Shown here: positions 60,288-64,000 of the stretch, piece after piece
Position numbering within the stretch: the stretch's first letter is position 1
Layout of the letters: each line of letters begins with the position of its first letter
Assembly (NCBI RefSeq): GCF_009766105.1
Contig: NZ_LMUH01000022.1
Span: 99,545 to 163,544, forward strand
Reading direction: 5' to 3'
Length of the DNA: 64,000 bases
Origin: Granulicella sp. S156
GTDB taxonomy: Bacteria; Acidobacteriota; Terriglobia; Terriglobales; Acidobacteriaceae
Made by a program: the position numbers and the translations under genes
Notes under the pieces: model-generated
Told to the model about the DNA's origin: nothing
The model's database searches: none
What the model saw: only the letters and a program-made list of their open reading frames with translations

Positions 60288-62831
60288 ATGCTACAAACGA
60301 ACATGGCACACACTGTAGCGATCGCTCTTGGTCTTGCCGTTTGCACGTTCTCCGTCTGCGCACAAGACATTGCTCCAAAGCCTGACAGCGCAACAACTGC
60401 CACAATCGCTACGAAAACAGCCTCCATGCAGCATATGCCGGGCCTGCTGCCACTCGACTGGGATGGGAGAGCGGGCAAGCTCTACCTCGAAGTCCCGCTT
60501 GCTGCCAATGCAACCCACTCGCGTTCGCAGGATCTGCTCTATACAGAGTCGCTGCCCTGGGGCACTGGATCTAACGATCTCGGCCTGGATCGCGGCCAGA
60601 TCTCCAAAGGTATTCTTGTCCGTTTTGAGCGTAGCGGTCCAAAGCTATTGCTGGTCGAGATCAACACAGACTTCCGCAGTAGCGCAACCGATCCTATGGA
60701 GCAGCTCGCGGTGCAACAGTCGTTCCCCGTCTCCGTGCTCGCCGGTTTCAAAGTGGAAGCAGAATCGCCAGATGGCACGGTACTTGTCGACGCCACCAAC
60801 TTCTTTCTCCGCGACTCACACCACGTCTCCGAAGCCCTGGCACGTGCGAAGCAAGGCAGCTATAAAGTCGACGAACCGCGATCGACGATCATACTGGACA
60901 GAACAAAAGCCTTCCCGAAAAATACCGAGGTTGAGGCTGAGTTGACCTTCGCCTCCGACGACATACACGATGCAAACTTTGTCAGCGATGTAACGCCCGA
61001 TCCACGTTCGCTGACCCTGCGCGAGCATCAGAGTTTTGTGGAGCTTCCATCACCAGGCTTTACGCCGCGACGCTTTTCACCGCGCGCCGGCTACTTCCCC
61101 ACAACCTATCGCGATTACAACGCTCCACTAGGCGAACCTCTCGACCAGAACTTCATCATTCGCCATCGCCTCATCAAACGCGACCCTACCTGCACGCATG
61201 CGTGCGTTGCCGTCGCACCCATTCAGTACTACGTGGATCGCGGCGCGCCGGAGCCTATTCGATCCGCACTCATCGATGGAGCTCGCTGGTGGGATGCAGC
61301 CTTCCAGGCCGCAGGATGGGCTCCCGGCACCTTTCGGGTAGAGGCACTCCCTGCTGACGCCGACCCCATGGATATTCGCTACAACATCATCCAATGGGTG
61401 CACCGCTACACCCGCGGTTGGAGCTATGGCGAGGCCATTACCGATCCGCGTACCGGCGAGATCATCAAGGGCAACGTTACACTCGGCAGCCTCCGCGGAC
61501 GGCAGGACTATCTAATCGCGGAAGCACTGCTCAGCCCTTATGTCACTGGCAAACCGTTCCAGCCCGAGAACGACCCGATGCTGCAACTCGTACTGGCTCG
61601 AATCCGCCAACTGGCCGCCCATGAAACCGGTCATACTCTCGGGCTCGCTCACAACTTCGCCGCATCCAGCTTCCCGCACACCCCGGACCAGACCGTCAGC
61701 GTGATGGACTATCCGCATCCCTACGTGACACTCGGCAAGGATGGCGTTCCCGATATCTCCCACACGTACGGCGTCAATATCGGGCAGTGGGATAAGGTTG
61801 CCATCAATTACGGCTATCGCGAGTTCGACAAGAACGGCAAGCCGGTCGAAGACCCAGCCGCGCTCGACAACATTCTGCATGACTCGGAGAAAACTGGACT
61901 CATCTTCATTAGCGATGACGATGCCCGTCCCCTTGGCGGTGCTCATCCCCACGCCCACCTGTGGGACAACGGCACCGATCCTGCCGCCGAACTCGATCGT
62001 GTCCTCGATATCCGTACTGCCGCGCTTGCGCGCTTTGGAGAGAACGCCATCAAGCTCAGCACTCCCATGGCTCAGCTTGAAGAGACACTCGTTCCCCTCT
62101 ATCTCTTTCATCGCTACCAGACGGAAGCTGCGGCAAAAGAGATCGGCGGTCTCGATTATCGCTACAACCTGCGCGGCGACGGCCAGATGAACCCGTCCAT
62201 CGTTGATCCTGAGGACCAGAAGAAGGCTATCGCCGCCGTACTGAAGACGCTCGAACCGGAGACTCTAACTCTGCCCGAGTCGATCCTTTCGTTGCTGCCA
62301 CCGCATCCTCCAGCGCTCGGCCGCACGCAGGAGTCGCTGCCATCGCATACCGGCCTCACCTTCGATCCCATCGCCTCGGCCGAAGCCGCAGCAGACCTCA
62401 CACTCTCCGTTCTGCTCGATCCAGCGCGCGCCAGCCGGCTGATCGAATACCACATGCGCGTTCCAGCCTCGCCCTCGTTACGTGGTGTCCTCGAAGCCAT
62501 CTCCAAGACCACGGCAGAGCGTCCGAACGCGGGCCACAGCATGTCGTCTGAAGTGGAACGCGCCGTTGAGTTCCGTGCTCTCGAAGCCATGTTGGCACTC
62601 GCCGTCAATCCTGCTGCCTCCAGCCAGGCCCGAGCCATCACGCGGTCACACATCGCCGATGTGTTGAAAGAAGTAACTTCGGCTCCCCCGTTGCAGGACA
62701 CGGCTGAGGCTATCCACCGGGCAGCTTTTATCGACCGCATTCAGGAGTTCGAGAGAGCTCCCGAGAAGTTTGTCCCGGCCAAACCTATCGAGGCGCCGCC
62801 GGGCATGCCGATTGGAGATGACGAACAGTAA
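60288..62831 (+). CDS. Secreted zinc metalloprotease (DUF5117/DUF5118 type)
   Basis: 847 residues from ATG 60288; AAGG lies upstream and MAHTV five codons later is an alternative. The signal peptide ends near VCAQD. The zinc motif HETGHTLGLAH is at about 445-455 with the third His at the metzincin-like spacing, and a Met-turn candidate SVMDYPHP follows. N-terminal DUF5118 and DUF5117 domains (GRAGKLYLEVPL and SLPWGTGSNDLGLDRGQ) and a C-terminal DUF4953-like part complete the family layout, common in Bacteroidota and Acidobacteriota. The substrate is unknown. It is divergent from the sigma operon. Confidence 0.85.
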   Translation: MLQTNMAHTVAIALGLAVCTFSVCAQDIAPKPDSATTATIATKTASMQHMPGLLPLDWDGRAGKLYLEVPLAANATHSRSQDLLYTESLPWGTGSNDLGLDRGQISKGILVRFERSGPKLLLVEINTDFRSSATDPMEQLAVQQSFPVSVLAGFKVEAESPDGTVLVDATNFFLRDSHHVSEALARAKQGSYKVDEPRSTIILDRTKAFPKNTEVEAELTFASDDIHDANFVSDVTPDPRSLTLREHQSFVELPSPGFTPRRFSPRAGYFPTTYRDYNAPLGEPLDQNFIIRHRLIKRDPTCTHACVAVAPIQYYVDRGAPEPIRSALIDGARWWDAAFQAAGWAPGTFRVEALPADADPMDIRYNIIQWVHRYTRGWSYGEAITDPRTGEIIKGNVTLGSLRGRQDYLIAEALLSPYVTGKPFQPENDPMLQLVLARIRQLAAHETGHTLGLAHNFAASSFPHTPDQTVSVMDYPHPYVTLGKDGVPDISHTYGVNIGQWDKVAINYGYREFDKNGKPVEDPAALDNILHDSEKTGLIFISDDDARPLGGAHPHAHLWDNGTDPAAELDRVLDIRTAALARFGENAIKLSTPMAQLEETLVPLYLFHRYQTEAAAKEIGGLDYRYNLRGDGQMNPSIVDPEDQKKAIAAVLKTLEPETLTLPESILSLLPPHPPALGRTQESLPSHTGLTFDPIASAEAAADLTLSVLLDPARASRLIEYHMRVPASPSLRGVLEAISKTTAERPNAGHSMSSEVERAVEFRALEAMLALAVNPAASSQARAITRSHIADVLKEVTSAPPLQDTAEAIHRAAFIDRIQEFERAPEKFVPAKPIEAPPGMPIGDDEQ

Positions 62832-62869
62832 TCTGTCGCCGCATGTCGCTGACAACAAGGCATGCCCGC

Positions 62870-63060
62870 CAGGTTGTTGCTTTTCTTTCTGTCATTCCCG
62901 TAGGGAATCTGCTGTTGCTCTTGTCGTTGCTCTTGCTCTTGTTTTTTCGGAGTAGCAGCGGCCTTTAGGCTGCGGAAACATGGCAAACCTCTGTCGGGCT
63001 TTAGCCCTGGGCTTTTTGCTGGTATAAGCAAAGGGCCCACCGCTAAAGCTTTTTCTTGTC
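62870..63060. repeat. Intergenic repeat-type element with hairpins
   Basis: Downstream of the protease lies a low-complexity run of CTTGC/TTGCTCTTG units (about 62905-62942), then hairpins GCAGC/GCTGC (62955-62973) and the palindrome GGGCTTTAGCCC (62996-63007) followed by TGGGCTTTTT. From memory, similar stretches recur between genes in Granulicella/Edaphobacter-type genomes. It may also terminate the protease transcript. Confidence 0.5.
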
Positions 63061-63120
63061 GGACTCTAACTTGCTTTGCTCCGAACCGTCCTATCGTTAC
63101 AACTTGTGACCGGTGTTGCA

Positions 63121-64000
63121 TCAGTGTTGCGATTGACCCGGTTTTTCCGGGATACCACGGTCATCCAATATCTGTACAGCGGTAGCAGGGCCAAAATTCG
63201 CCCAGTCCCTCAGCACCCACACAACCTTCTTATCTGGAGTCACCTCGACGAGCTGAGGACCTTTTCCACTATCTCCGCGGGAGCAGATGATCGTGTTGCC
63301 GTTGGCCAACCGGGTGGCGCTCTGTGTGTTGATGAATCGATAGGCCTCCGGCAAGTCATCCGGCCTGAGTTCCCAAACCGTCTCTTTCCTGGGGTTGACC
63401 TCGCGGGTGAGGACATCCTGTTCATCGGTGATGAGCGTGTTGCCATTTTTGAGTCGAACGGCAGCCCATGGGCTCTTGATTTCGTACTTCCATATCTCCT
63501 TGAAATTCTTGTCGTATTCGACAACCTGATTCATCTCCAGAAAGGGAACGAGATAGGTTCCCTGTGCGGTGTAGCGCACTCTACGAAATTGCCCGTGAAC
63601 CTTTCCTTTGTCGGTCAGGCTGATTGCGGGCAACTCATGTTGAACTTCGATCTTATTGGTCTTGATGTTGACCACCATTAGTTTGGGAGGCAGACCATTT
63701 AGAATGAACAGGACCTTGTCCCGGCCAATAGGCTGGCAAGTATGGATTTCAGTCCCGGGAGGGGCATCGTAGCGCCACACTACCTCTTTGTTGGGTGTCA
63801 CTTCGGCTACGTATTGCATTCGACTAAAGAGGATATTGCCATTGGAGAGCATCCACACATCGTCGTACTCCCAGCCTGTTCCCGTGGAATAGGTCCAGAT
63901 GATTTTGCCGTTGTTGACGAGGAGGATTTTGTTATATCCCTCACCGATATAGAGCATAGGGTGCTGAGCCATGCCGTCTCCGGGTAAACCGGGCGGGATG
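63121..64000 (-). CDS. PQQ-like/arylsulfotransferase-like beta-propeller protein, 5' end beyond window
   Basis: The frame is open through the ATG at 63972 to the window edge; upstream codons read ...PPGLPGDG, which suits a longer protein, so the true start is outside. About 290 C-terminal residues are seen. Repeated WxYxxxxxxEYDDVWMLSNGN and LVPFLEMNQVVEYDKNFKEI type blades form a propeller. These proteins are often secreted in Acidobacteriota. No catalytic residues are recognised. Confidence 0.7.
   Translation of the reverse strand, partial: IPPGLPGDGMAQHPMLYIGEGYNKILLVNNGKIIWTYSTGTGWEYDDVWMLSNGNILFSRMQYVAEVTPNKEVVWRYDAPPGTEIHTCQPIGRDKVLFILNGLPPKLMVVNIKTNKIEVQHELPAISLTDKGKVHGQFRRVRYTAQGTYLVPFLEMNQVVEYDKNFKEIWKYEIKSPWAAVRLKNGNTLITDEQDVLTREVNPRKETVWELRPDDLPEAYRFINTQSATRLANGNTIICSRGDSGKGPQLVEVTPDKKVVWVLRDWANFGPATAVQILDDRGIPEKPGQSQH

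Overview
The window looks like a chromosomal segment of an Acidobacteriota bacterium, probably from the Terriglobales (Granulicella/Terriglobus/Edaphobacter type). This is inferred from an Oar-like TonB-dependent receptor with an N-terminal carboxypeptidase-regulatory domain, several Tat-exported glycoside hydrolases, DUF-type zinc metalloproteases and the overall gene style. No rRNA or species marker is present.

Region 1 (1 to about 30,395) is the right-hand part of an integrative and conjugative element (ICE); its left end lies outside the window. From left to right it holds: a defence block (a truncated helicase with a GIY-YIG/T5orf172-like N-terminus, two adenine-methylase-like proteins, and an AbiEii/AbiEi-type toxin-antitoxin pair with a 30-bp inverted repeat at its promoter); a MobF relaxase, a VirD4-type coupling protein and a small relaxosome protein next to a candidate oriT; and a VirB/Trb type IV secretion system (VirB11, SSB, VirB8, VirB6, VirB5/TrbJ, lipoprotein, VirB10, VirB9, VirB4, VirB3, VirB2), almost all on the minus strand. 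A LysR regulator and a divergent excisionase-type gene sit at the head of this block. A near-identical 45-bp element lies just upstream of both virB2 and the excisionase gene, in the same orientation relative to each, with the LysR gene between the two copies. This suggests that one regulator couples excision with mating-pore expression. Cargo follows (23.3-29.0 kb): a metallophosphoesterase and a three-gene plus-strand group made of a small membrane protein, a Gly/Asn-repeat protein and a large exported protein whose C-terminus resembles the TcB-binding domain of Tc toxins. A tyrosine recombinase closes the element. It abuts the 5' half of a tRNA gene that breaks off in the anticodon loop, which marks the integration junction.

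Region 2 (30.4-43.4 kb) is a hemicellulose-use locus: a GH43-like and a GH39-like enzyme, a secreted beta-propeller/FN3 protein, an MGH1/GH63-like enzyme in one operon with the Oar-like TonB-dependent receptor, and a divergent membrane-anchored regulator-like protein. Two convergent genes here are separated only by a decayed group II intron 3' end (domains V-VI).

Region 3 (43.6-52.0 kb) is a set of small regulator/oxidoreductase pairs: TetR with an F420-type NADP oxidoreductase, NmrA, a CocE-like hydrolase, an atypical SDR with an AraC regulator, and TetR with an SDR. Two of the TetR pairs have clear palindromes in the shared promoter region. Region 4 (52.2-64 kb) holds a multi-spanning GT-C-like membrane protein, a berberine-bridge-enzyme-like flavoprotein in an operon with a lactonase-type propeller, an outer-membrane-like protein, an ECF sigma/anti-sigma/Spy-like operon, a large zinc metalloprotease and the 3' part of a PQQ-like propeller gene. 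All assignments are by eye from motifs and context; no database search was made.
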